The notes under the pieces are model-generated. The model worked only from the letters and a program-made list of their open reading frames with translations, made no database searches and was not told where the DNA came from. A program made the position numbers and the translations under genes. This document shows, one piece after another, positions 54,709 through 64,000 of a stretch of 64,000 nt of DNA. The DNA is from Annona cherimola (Eukaryota > Streptophyta > Magnoliopsida > Magnoliales > Annonaceae), in the NCBI GenBank assembly GCA_030490835.1, contig CM059973.1:63740008-63804007 (forward strand). The letters run 5' to 3'. Numbering within the stretch: position 1 is the stretch's first letter; the number at the start of each line of letters is the position of its first letter.

Positions 54709-57692
54709 CTAAACCAGAGTATCATCAAGTGATACAACACCCATGTGAGCAGTATGCTCATGAAAGACCTTGGGTGGCAATCCCTTAGTCAGTGGATCCG
54801 CAATCATAGAGTTTGTTCCTATGTGCTCTATAGACACTTGACCTTCCTGAATTCTTTCCTTTACAACTAGGAACTTGAGATCAATAAATTTTGACTTCGT
54901 CGAGCTCCTGTTGTTGTTGGAATATAAGACTGCTGAGTTATTGTCACAATATAACTTGAGTGGTCTTTCAATTCCATTCAAAATTTGCAGCCCCGTGACA
55001 AAATTTCGCAGCCATATAGCCTGATTGGATGCCTCAAAACATGTTATAAATTCAGCTGCCATTGTGGAAGGAGCAACGAGTGTCTGCTTAGCACTTCTCC
55101 AAGAGATTGCTCCTCCAGCAAGCAGATAAATATAGCCCGAAGTGGATCTAAGACTGTCCTGGCATCCCGCATGGTCGGAGTCCGAATATCCAATGATCTC
55201 TATATTATCCGACCTCCTGTATGTGAGCATGTAGTGTTTTGTTCTCTGTAGATATCTAAAAACTCTTTTGGCTGCTTTCCAGTGATCCATTCCTGGATTA
55301 CTTAAATATCTACCCAACATGCCAACAATGAATCCTATATCTGGACGTGTGCAAACTTGGGCATACATCAAACTTCCCACTGCTGAAGCATAAGGAACCT
55401 TTTGCATCTCCTTGGATTCAAAATCATTTTGAGGGCACTGTTGGAGACTGAATTTGTCTCCCTTGGCAACAGGGGTATCTGCTGGTTTACAATTCTGCAT
55501 GCAAAATCTTTCTAGTACTTTTTCAATATAGGCCTTTTGTGATAATCCAAGAATACCTCGAGAGCGATCTCGATGTATCTGGATTCCTAATACAAAAGTT
55601 GCCTCACCAAGATCTTTCATTTCAAATTTTGTTGATAGAAATCTCTTAGTTTCATGCAATAAACCTATATCATTGCTGGCAAGCAATATGTCATCGACAT
55701 ATAATACTAGAAAAATATGCTTACTCCCACAGAACTTATGGTATACACAATCATCAACCATATTCATCTTGAAACCGAATGAGATGACAACTTGATGAAA
55801 TTTGTAATACCATCGACGGGAAGCCTGCTTGAGCCCATAGATGGATTTCTTTAATTTACAAACCATTTGTTTTGCATCTCCAGACACAAAATTTTCTGGT
55901 TGTACCATATAGATGGTTTCATCAATGTCACCATTGAGAAACGCAGTCTTCACATCCATCTGATGTAGCTCAAGATCAAAATGTGCCACTAAAGCCATTA
56001 TTACTCTAAAAGAGTCTTTCGATGAAACTGGAGAGAAAGTCTCTTTATAATCAATGCCTTCCTTTTGAGTAAATCCCTTTGCGACAAGACGAGCCTTATA
56101 CCTTTCCACATTACCCTTTGAATCCCTTTTGGTTTTAAATATCCATTTACAACCAATGGGTTTTGCACCTTCGGGCAATGGGACAAGTTCCCAAACGTCA
56201 TTGTCTTTCATGGACTTAATCTCTTCATCCATGGCATTAATCCACTCTTGAGAATTTTTACTTTGCATTACTTGATGGAAGTTGATAGGATCATTTTCCA
56301 TCGTCGTAATGTCATCCTGATGTTCTTGGAGAAAGATAATATAATCATTAGAGATTGCACTTCTCCTTTCTCTAGTGGATCTCCTTAATGGCATTAGTTC
56401 TTCAGGTTGTTGAGCTTGATCAGCAGGAATATCCTGTTGACTTTGATCAGGGAGGTTGTTGACAATGTCTTGTGGTTCCGGTATTGTTGTTTGAACTGAG
56501 TCAGGAACAACAATCGAAGGAAAAGTTACCATTTCCTCTTCAAAGACATAGTCTCTAACCTTATCTTCCCCCCCAAGCTCAATATCCTCGAAGAACTGGG
56601 CATTTCCCGTTTCAAAAAAGGATCTGGATGTGGGAACATAAAATTTATACCCCCGGGACCGTTCAGAATATCCAACAAAATAGCTGCTAATAGTTCTTGA
56701 GTCCAGTTTCTTTTCATTTGGCCTATAAGGCCTTGCCTCAGCTGGACAACCCCAAATGCGTAAATGCTTTATGACAGGCTTTTTGCCCGTCCATAATTCA
56801 TAAGGGGTTTTAGCGGCTGCCTTAGTTGGTACTCTGTTAAGGATATAAGCTGCAGTTTTTAATGCCTCTCCCCAGAGTGAGTCTGGTAAAGTAGTACGAC
56901 TAATCATACTCCTTACCATGTCCTTTAAAGTTCTATTTCGTCTTTCAGCTACACCATTCATCGTAGGACTACCTGGCATGGTGTACTGTGGGACGATACC
57001 ACACTCTTCTAGGAATTTGGCAAAAGGCCCTGGACGTTGTTCACCTGATCCGTCATATCTACCGTAGTATTCACCACCACGATCAGATCTAACGGCCTTA
57101 ATTCTTTTGCCAAGTTGATTTTCAACTTCGGCCTTAAAAATTTTAAACACGTCCAGTGATTGAGACTTCTCATGGGTGAGATATAGGTAGCCATAGCGAG
57201 AAAAATCGTCTATGAACGTAATAAAATATTGTTGACCATTCCAAGAAGCCGTAGGGAATGGCCCACAAATATCCGTATGTATTAGTTCTAAGACGTCCAA
57301 AGACCTATTGGCACCGAATCTCCTTATGTTTGTCTGTTTCCCCTTAACACAATTAACACAGACTTGAAAATCTGATAAATCAAGAGGACTGAGAATTCCA
57401 TCTGACACAAGTCTTTCAATTCTTTGTTTAGAAATATGTCCTAAACGTTTGTGCCAGAGCGAAGCAGAATTCTCATCAGTTAATTTTCGTTTTGTACCAT
57501 GTGAATTCACATGCAAGGTTTCCATAAACGAGACAACTGTATCAAGCAAATAAAGGTTATCACAACTGGATAAAGAACCGGTACCCACAATATTTGAATT
57601 TAAAGAAAGATGAAACCGACTATTTCCAAATGAACAAGAATAACCAAATTTGTCCAAAATAGAAATAGAAACCAAATTCCGTCTGAAAGACG
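54709..57692 (-). pseudogene. Copia Pol: integrase, reverse transcriptase, RNase H (frameshifted from gag-protease)
   Basis: A 988-codon frame holds, by residue: the integrase zinc region (H75, H80, C106, C109), catalytic D135 ([10 protein letters not shown]), D198 (RSDRGGEY) and E244 (NGVAERRNR); reverse transcriptase ([26 protein letters not shown] and YVDDILLAS near 659); and RNase H (YSDSDHAGC...STSGY). These copy and insert the element. This stretch has no internal stop, but its upstream end (57675-57700) is out of frame with the gag/protease part, which reads on into the same SFRRNLVS region after a one-base shift. Together with the interrupting element at 58118, it is no longer functional as a unit. 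Confidence 0.9.
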
Positions 57693-58117
57693 GTCAATAT
57701 ATGTTTCTTTTAAATCCAAATCATAACCAGTCTTTAATAATAACCGAAATGTGCCTATTGCCTCGACTTCAACTGATTTGCCATTGCCTACGTAGATGAA
57801 TCTTTCAGCATCATTTGGCTTTCGGCAGCTCAGGCAACCCTGCGTAGACATACTTATGTGAGTAGTAGCACCAGAATCTATCCACCAAGTATGTCCAGGT
57901 ACAGAAGCTAAATTAACCTCAGAACAAACCAAAATGAGAAGTATACCCTTCTTTACACGCCAAGCGTGATATTTGGTACAATCCTTCTTTTGGTGTCCAG
58001 GAGTGTGACAGAAGTAACAGCCTGATTCCTTAGTTGATTTCTTTTGCTGTTTCTTATTTGCCACTCCTACCGCAGCTTCCTTATCCTTTTTCCTTTTCTT
58101 GGTCTTTTCCTTAAAAG
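57690..58117 (-). pseudogene. Copia Gag zinc knuckle and protease region, truncated by insertion
   Basis: The frame is open from 58117 with a Lys-rich stretch (KTKKRKKDKE), then the CX2CX4HX4C knuckle CYFCHTPGHQKKDC that binds RNA, then the aspartic protease site WWIDSGATTHIS. It goes out of frame with pol near 57690. The earlier part of gag was displaced by the insertion at 58118 and should appear beyond the right edge of the window. Confidence 0.9.
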
Positions 58118-59777
58118 TGTTGGAAACAATGACTCAAAACAAAATTGACCAAAGTGTAAGTTTTGATGATTAACAAGAACTAATTTGAGGTTAAAAAGAA
58201 TACTAATAAGTTTGCCAAGTGTTTAAGGAAAGCAAAGAGACCAAGTCGATCACCAAGTCGACTCGGACTTCGACTTGGTACGAAGTCGATACCCAAGTCG
58301 ACTTCTCTAGGGACTTGGAATGGCCACAGGTGGACAGATTTGAAAATGGAAGGACTGACAGGTGAAGTCGCAAGTCAAGTCGACTCCACTTGCGACTTGG
58401 GTAGTCAAGTCGCAGACGAAGTCGACTTCGGAATCGACCTCAAACGACCAAAAGTGTCCAGCGCTGAAATCTGGTTCACGAACATGGCGAAGTCGCAGAC
58501 GAAGTCGACTCCATGTGCGACTTGGGCGAAGTCGCAGACCAAGTCGACTCCAACTTCGACTTGAGGATTTCAGACTTGAAGTTTGTATTTCCAAGCTTAT
58601 CCAAAAGATCAAATTGAGAATAATCAAATCCAAAAAGGATGCAAGGACCATTTTCAAGAACAACTCAAGGTTCTCGAAGATCAAAGCAAGGATTCAAGAT
58701 CAACATCAAATCAAGTCTATCAAGTCAATCACAAGTTCTCAAGCTTATTCAAAAGAAAGAAAACCAAGGATGAAAAAGCAGATCAAAAGAAGCTCAAAGC
58801 ATTTCCAGCAAAAGTCGAGTCAAGTCGCAAGTCAAGTCGACTTCAGGATCGACTTGAGTCGAAGTCCAAAGCCAAGTCGACCAAAGACTCAGACTTGGAA
58901 TCTGGAAGAACTGGAGTCGCAGGCCAAGTCGACTCCAGGTGCGACTTGGAAGCCAAGTCGCAGACCAAGTCGACTCCATCTTCGACTTGGAGTATAACGT
59001 TCGAATTTTTGAACGTTGGAGTTCATTTATTGCGCGACAACCACTCCTACAACGTTCCAATCTTTCTCACTCTATAAAAAGACATTCAAATGAACGTGAG
59101 AAAAGACAATACACACTACACTAAGGATCATAGAGAGAAAAGAAGTGCAAGAAAGACTTTCAAATTCCTTTTCTCCATATTTGAGTGATTTAAAGGAAGA
59201 AAGAGCTTCAAACTGCAAGTTGCTTCAACGATCATCATCCAAGCTGCCTTTGATTTCTTCCTCGAGCTCAATCTGCCTACACAAATCTGTAAAGTGTAGT
59301 TTCATTTATTTCATTGTCTTGTTGTATAAATCTTGATTTAGCTTGGGTAGCTAAGATCAAGTATATGCAAAGTAGGGTGTGATTGGAGTGAGACTCATCA
59401 CCTACTTGTGCAAGTGATTGTATATGCCCCCTAGAGCTTTGAATCTAGAAGAGAGCAAGTGGCTCTAGTTGTTATGCCCCCTAGAGCTTTGAATCTAGAA
59501 GAGAGCGGTGACTCTAAGTGTATTCGTGGAATACATAGTGGAACCCAAGTCACAACGGAGTGTGAGCTTGGAAGAGTGGAGTAGGGAAGGTTTGCCCGAA
59601 CCACTATAAATCTTGTGTTCTACTTATTTTTACTGCTTTATCTTATTTGCTCTCCATTCGCTTAAAAAGGGGATTAACCTTTTCAAGGGGTTAAGATTTT
59701 TAAGTTTACAAAAGAAATTTTAAAGAACCCAATTCACCCCTCCCCTCTTGGGTTAGGCCATCAACTCGGGACCAACA
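58118..59777 (+). repeat. 5' LTR of the Sirevirus-like element
   Basis: Ends TGTTGGAAACAATG...GGGACCAACA. Contains AAGTCGACTT palindrome arrays at about 58245-58565 and 58815-58995, and the duplicated GCCCCCTAGAGCTTTGAATC block near 59426 and 59476. It is 166 bp shorter than the solo LTR at 46739. Confidence 0.95.
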
Positions 59778-59779
59778 AG

Positions 59780-59797
59780 TGGTATCAGAGCAGGTCT
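59780..59797 (+). promoter_or_regulatory. Primer binding site (initiator tRNA-Met)
   Basis: TGGTATCAGAGCAGGTC starts two bases after the LTR. TGGTATCAGAGC is the standard plant copia primer site. Confidence 0.95.
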
Positions 59798-59825
59798 TTG
59801 AGTTTATCAAAGAGATCTTATTGAA

Positions 59826-61628
59826 ATGGCATCCCAATCTACTTCCGTTCCCGCATTTGCTGAAGGCCAATCCTTTACAAGGCCACCGTTGTTTGATGGG
59901 AACAATTTTGGATATTGGAAGCTTCGTATGAAGCAACTCATCATGGCTACCGATATGGACTCTTGGATTGCTATCCAAGATGGAGTAATACTGCCTACCG
60001 ATGAACGAGCTTCCAAATGGACCGATGAGGAAGTAAGAATAGTGAAGAGCAATGCCAAAGCTATGAACTCCTTATTTTGTGCTCTCACTGCTTCCGAGTA
60101 TGATAGAGTATCCTCTTGCTTAACCGCCAAAGAGATATGGGATACACTAATCTCTATCTACGAAGGAACTTCTCAAGTCCAAGGGACGAGAAGGAATATT
60201 TTGATTGGAGAACTAGAGAACTTTAGAATGCTAGAAACAGAAAATATTTCTGAAATGTTTGCTAGATTCTCTAAGATTACTAATGCTTTAAAAGGTCTTG
60301 GAAAAGCAATATCTGAATCTGAGCAGGTTATGAAGATTTTAAGAGCTCTACCCGAATCATGGACTCCAAAGATCACTGCAATTGAAGAAGCCAAAGACCT
60401 CAACACGCTGAAGCTTGAAAACTTAATTAGCTCACTTATGTCACATGAGCTAATTAAGAAAAGGAATGAAGATCAACACAGGGGCAAAAGAGCAATTGCC
60501 TTAAAAGCCGCACAAGACACCGATGACACATCTTCTTCTCAAAATGACGACGAGATTGCTCTACTCACAAAACGATTCAGAAAATTTGTGAGGAAAGGCA
60601 AAAATTTCAGAAGCTTCAAAGAAAGAACTCCCCAAGAGAAGAAGAAAGAATCAACCAAGTGCTACCGATGCGGCGGTTCGGGACATATGCAGGCTCAATG
60701 TCCAACTCCCGAAGAAAACAAGGCAAAAGAACAAAGAAAGGATCGAGGGAACAATAGAAGATTCCAGAAATACAAAGGAAGAGGCATGTACGTAAATGAT
60801 GAAGAATCTACGACGAGTAGCTTCTCAACCGATGACATAGAGGCAGAAGAATGTGCAAGAATTTGCTGCATGGCACAAATCGAGCAAGAAGAACAAATTA
60901 CCTCAACAAAAGACACAAGCAATGAAGAAGTAAGTTCCAAACTCTCCCTTTCTAATTCAAGTTATTCTTCCTCTCATGAATGCCTCAAATGTACTGAATT
61001 AGATGAACTACAAACTGCATATGATTCATTATATGAAGAAATGAAGAAATTAGGAAGCAAGTTTACAATTAAGAAGAGACAATGTGATGCAACAATAATT
61101 GTAAATGGTAAACTTGCAGAAAGATTAGTCAAATTGAAAGATGAAACTGAATTGCTGAAAATGAAGAACAAATCATTAAATGAATCATTAGCTAAGTTCT
61201 CTAATCCAGGAGAAAATGTTAAAATGTTTCTGAATATGACCTCCCAAACACATAAAAGAGGTCTTGGGTATCATACATTTGAGCAAGGAGAAAGTAGCAA
61301 ATCAAATGAACAAATACTTGAGAAAAATCAAACTAAAAATACATCTATATACAAGCCACAAAAGAAAAATTTTAAGTGGACTAGAAGACCAATGATTGAA
61401 CCTTTGCATGCTTGGAAACCTACTCCAAGATTACCTTTGGCTTGTAATTTCTGCAATAAGATGGGTCATAAAACTTACAAATGTAATTTTAAGAAACTAT
61501 ATGACCATGGTGTTAAATTAGTTTGGGTTCCAAGAAACACAAGATTTGGGCTTTCAAAGTTAGATCAACTTAGATTAGATTCTATTACTAACCCAAATGG
61601 ACCCATAAAATGGGTACCAAAAAGATAA
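59826..61628 (+). CDS. Sirevirus-like Gag (600 aa)
   Basis: Begins [20 protein letters not shown]; residues 1-220 are a copia Gag (UBN2-type) capsid region ([36 protein letters not shown]). A first zinc knuckle is at 279-292 ([14 protein letters not shown]), a Ser/Thr/acidic linker and coiled coil at about 390-460 ([19 protein letters not shown]) follow, and a second knuckle is at 540-553 ([14 protein letters not shown]). It packages element RNA into particles. It ends at TAA (61626-61628); a second in-frame TAA lies at 61659-61661. The pol frame starts in the +1 phase with a short overlap. The start is 46 bases past the primer site and in good context (GAAATGGCA). No internal damage is visible. 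Confidence 0.92.
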   Translation: MASQSTSVPAFAEGQSFTRPPLFDGNNFGYWKLRMKQLIMATDMDSWIAIQDGVILPTDERASKWTDEEVRIVKSNAKAMNSLFCALTASEYDRVSSCLTAKEIWDTLISIYEGTSQVQGTRRNILIGELENFRMLETENISEMFARFSKITNALKGLGKAISESEQVMKILRALPESWTPKITAIEEAKDLNTLKLENLISSLMSHELIKKRNEDQHRGKRAIALKAAQDTDDTSSSQNDDEIALLTKRFRKFVRKGKNFRSFKERTPQEKKKESTKCYRCGGSGHMQAQCPTPEENKAKEQRKDRGNNRRFQKYKGRGMYVNDEESTTSSFSTDDIEAEECARICCMAQIEQEEQITSTKDTSNEEVSSKLSLSNSSYSSSHECLKCTELDELQTAYDSLYEEMKKLGSKFTIKKRQCDATIIVNGKLAERLVKLKDETELLKMKNKSLNESLAKFSNPGENVKMFLNMTSQTHKRGLGYHTFEQGESSKSNEQILEKNQTKNTSIYKPQKKNFKWTRRPMIEPLHAWKPTPRLPLACNFCNKMGHKTYKCNFKKLYDHGVKLVWVPRNTRFGLSKLDQLRLDSITNPNGPIKWVPKR

Positions 61629-61659
61629 GATTTATTTCCTTATTTTTCAGATATGTTTT

Positions 61660-64000
61660 AAGGCAAAGGCAAACAATGAATGGTTCATGGATAGCGGTTG
61701 TTCAAGGCATATGACCGGTGAAAGGAGTTTGTTTCATAAACTTAAGCCTTGCAACGATGGAATGGTTGCCTTTGGAAATAATGAAAAAGGTAAAATTAAA
61801 GGTAAAGGAAATATACTTAGTACCTCAAATGCATGCATGGAAGATGTTTTGTTTGTTGAAGGACTCAAACACAATTTAATGAGTATTAGCCAATTATGTG
61901 ATAAAGGATATAAAGTTGTGTTTGAATCATCTATATGTAATGTATTTGATGGAGAACATATCATGTTTAGTGGTAAACGACATGGAAATGTTTATTTGGT
62001 TTCACTTGATGAATTGAATGGTCAATGTCTTATGGCCATTGATAATGATCCATGGGTTTGGCATAAAAGGCTTGGACATGTAAACATGGGAAATATAAAG
62101 ACCCTTTGGAAAAAGAATTTGGTAGAAGGATTACCAAAGTTGAAATATGACAAAGACAAAATTTGCAAGGCATGTCAATTATCAAAACAACCCAAGATGC
62201 CTTTCTCTACCAAAAAGGAAATTTCCACCACAAAGCCACTTGAATTACTACATATGGATCTATACGGGCCATCCGACATTCTAACCATTGGTGGAAAGAA
62301 ATATGTATTTGTCATAGTTGATGATTTTTCAAGATTCACTTGGATAATTCTCTTAGCTAGTAAAGATGAAGCCTTCTCTATGTTTGCAACTTTTGTGAAT
62401 TTGGTGCAAAATGAAAAACAGAGTACTATTGTGACCATAAGAAGCGATCATGGTGGCGAATTTGAAAACAAACGATTCATGGAATTTTGTAATGAAAAAG
62501 GAATTCACCACACATTTTCTGCACCAAGAACTCCACAACAAAATGGAGTAGTTGAAAGGAAAAATAGAACTATACAAGAGATGGCTAGAACTATGCTAAA
62601 TGAGAGCAATCTATCCAAGAAATTTTGGGGTGAAGCTGTGAGTACAGCTTGTCATGTTTTGAATCGTGTTACCATTCGAGCAATCTTGAAAAAGACTCCA
62701 TATGAACTTTGGAAAGGAAGGAAACCAAATATATCTTATTTTCATGTTTTTGGATGTACATGTTATGTTTTAAACAATGGAAAAGTCAACTTGGGAAAAT
62801 TAGATGCCAAAAGTGATGAGGCTATATTCCTTGGTTATTCATCAAATAGCAAAGCATATAGAGTATTCAATAAACGAAATCAAGTTGTAGAAGAATCCAT
62901 ACATGTTGTATTTGATGAATTTAACCAAACTCCGAGAAAGGAGGATGAACTAAGTGATGCAGATGAGACGAAAGGCAAAGAACAACCAAAGGAACTCGAG
63001 CTCAAGCCAGAAAATCCAGAGGAGGAAGAGGTAAGTGAAGGTAATGAATCTTACAAACCTCCAACTGATTTAAAGTTTAAAAATGCCCATCCAATTGAAC
63101 AAGTTATTGGAAACATATATGAAGGAGTAAAAACTAGAAGATCAAAACAAAACGTTTATGGCCAATATGCGTTTGTATCGAAAATTGAACCAAATACCAT
63201 TGAACAAGCTCTTAATGATGAAAATTGGGTTATTTCAATGCAAGAAGAGCTAAATCAATTCGAAAGAAACAATGTATGGCATTTAGTTCCTAGACCAAAC
63301 AATCATACAGTCATTGGTACAAAATGGGTATTTAGGAACAAATTAGACGAAAGCGGTCTTGTAATTAGAAACAAGGCAAGATTAGTAGCCAAAGGGTATT
63401 CCCAAGAAGAAGGAATTGATTTTGAAGAATCATATGCACCCGTGGCTAGATTAGAAGCCATACGCATCCTACTAGCATTTGCTTCTCATATGAACTTCAA
63501 ATTGTTTCAAATGGATGTAAAAAGCGCATTTTTGAATGGTTATTTGAATGAAGAAGTATATGTTGAACAACCCCCTGGTTTTGAAGAAAAGGATCAATCA
63601 AAGTATGTTTATAAATTAACCAAAGCGTTATATGGACTAAAACAAGCACCAAGAGCTTGGTATGAAAGGTTAAATAGATTCTTGATTGATCATGAGTTTC
63701 AAAGAGGGAAAGTAGACACTACTTTATTCATCAAGTACAAAAATAAAAATATTTTGATTGTACAGATTTATGTGGATGACATAATATTCGGTGCTACTGA
63801 TGAAAATCTTTGTCAAGAATTTTCTAAGATAATGCAGAATGAGTTCGAAATGAGCATGATGGGAGAATTAAATTTCTTCCTTGGACTTCAAATCAAGCAA
63901 CAAAATGAAGGAATATTTCTAAACCAGTCCAAATATGTCAAAGAAATGCTCAAGAAATTTGGAATGCAAAATAGCAAAGGAGCAAACACTCCAATGAGTT
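61660..64000 (+). CDS. Sirevirus-like Pol: protease, integrase, reverse transcriptase (runs off right edge)
   Basis: An open frame in +1 phase relative to gag continues to the window end; it is also open upstream to at least 61612. Landmarks by position: protease DSGCSRHM (Asp codon at 61690); integrase zinc region from WHKRLGH (62059); catalytic Asp 62257 (LLHMDLYGP), Asp 62446 (IRSDHGGEF) and Glu 62554 (NGVVERKNR); an acidic linker (about 62940-63060); reverse transcriptase with [31 protein letters not shown] and YVDDIIFG (63769). RNase H lies beyond the window. No stop or frameshift appears in 780 codons, so the element looks young and possibly coding-competent. How pol is expressed is open: +1 frameshifting, splicing, or a one-base mutation. 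Confidence 0.93.

Larger units (their letters stand above)
53839..58117 (-). mobile_element. Ty1/copia element, 3' part, interrupted by a Sirevirus-like element
   Basis: In minus orientation the interior (58117-54297) ends at a purine tract followed by an LTR (54296-53839) with ends TGTTGGAATT...TTCTAACA. The pol order (integrase before reverse transcriptase) is that of copia. At 58117 the coding frame is cut by the LTR starting at 58118. The rest of gag and the 5' LTR should lie beyond the window. It is inserted in a UGT73-like pseudogene; TCATC (53834-53838) should recur at its far end. Confidence 0.9.
58118..64000 (+). mobile_element. Sirevirus-like Ty1/copia element (5' 5.9 kb; runs off right edge)
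   Basis: A 1,660-bp LTR (58118-59777), an initiator tRNA-Met primer site, gag (59826-61628) and pol (from 61660) follow in order. Long LTRs, a long Gag with two zinc knuckles and a coiled coil, and close similarity to the solo LTR at 46739 fit the Sirevirus lineage (inference). It is inserted into a minus-strand copia element; AAAAG (58113-58117) is the expected 5-bp duplication, whose other copy lies outside. Confidence 0.92.

Overview
This window is nuclear DNA from a flowering plant. It is mostly AT-rich and contains no intact host gene that I can recognise. The content is a nest of transposable elements: LINE, Ty3/gypsy and Ty1/copia-type LTR retrotransposons, non-autonomous LTR elements, hAT elements and MITEs. 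Scattered among them are broken fragments of plant genes: three UDP-glycosyltransferases (UGTs) and a tonoplast-type aquaporin. No rRNA, tRNA or CRISPR signal was seen.

Left part (1-11.2 kb). A minus-strand plant LINE carries the endonuclease start of ORF2 at the left edge and an ORF1 with a DUF4283-type region and a zinc knuckle. An 8,339-bp non-autonomous LTR element (1767-10105, minus strand) is inserted inside ORF1. It has a perfect 5-bp target duplication, 2,657-bp LTRs that differ at only five sites by eye, a tRNA-Asp-type primer site and one 556-codon ORF of unknown function. Each of its LTRs carries a codon-biased fragment that looks like captured host sequence.

Middle part (11.2-38.7 kb). 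A 1,577-bp hAT element (12000-13576, perfect 8-bp duplication) carries an aquaporin fragment and a UGT fragment back to back. A 177-bp MITE of the same terminal type lies at 21992. Three other hAT-like elements with TAGGGGTG-type ends (19176, 21026, 35884), a Mutator-like MITE and several Tourist-like MITEs fill the AT-rich DNA. A 5.5-kb chromodomain Ty3/gypsy element (24319-29830) has an unbroken 1,590-codon polyprotein whose end lies inside its own 3' LTR. It is the best candidate for a complete autonomous element here.

Right part (38.7-64 kb). A 7.5-kb degenerate gag-only LTR element (38723-46213, minus strand) is rich in tandem repeats. It is followed by a solo Sirevirus-type LTR (46739-48564) with palindromic AAGTCGACTT arrays. 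Between 50.3 and 53.8 kb lie broken UGT87-like (minus) and UGT73-like (plus) pieces. The UGT73-like piece is split by a probable solo LTR (51063-53496) and cut again by a minus-strand copia element (53839-58117). That copia element is itself interrupted by a Sirevirus-like copia element (58118 to beyond 64000), whose gag and pol are open but lie in different frames.

The features do not form a pathway. They record sequential insertion, gene-fragment capture and decay, and the nest order can be read from the target duplications. The missing halves of the LINE (left) and of the copia, Sirevirus and UGT73 units (right) should lie outside the window.
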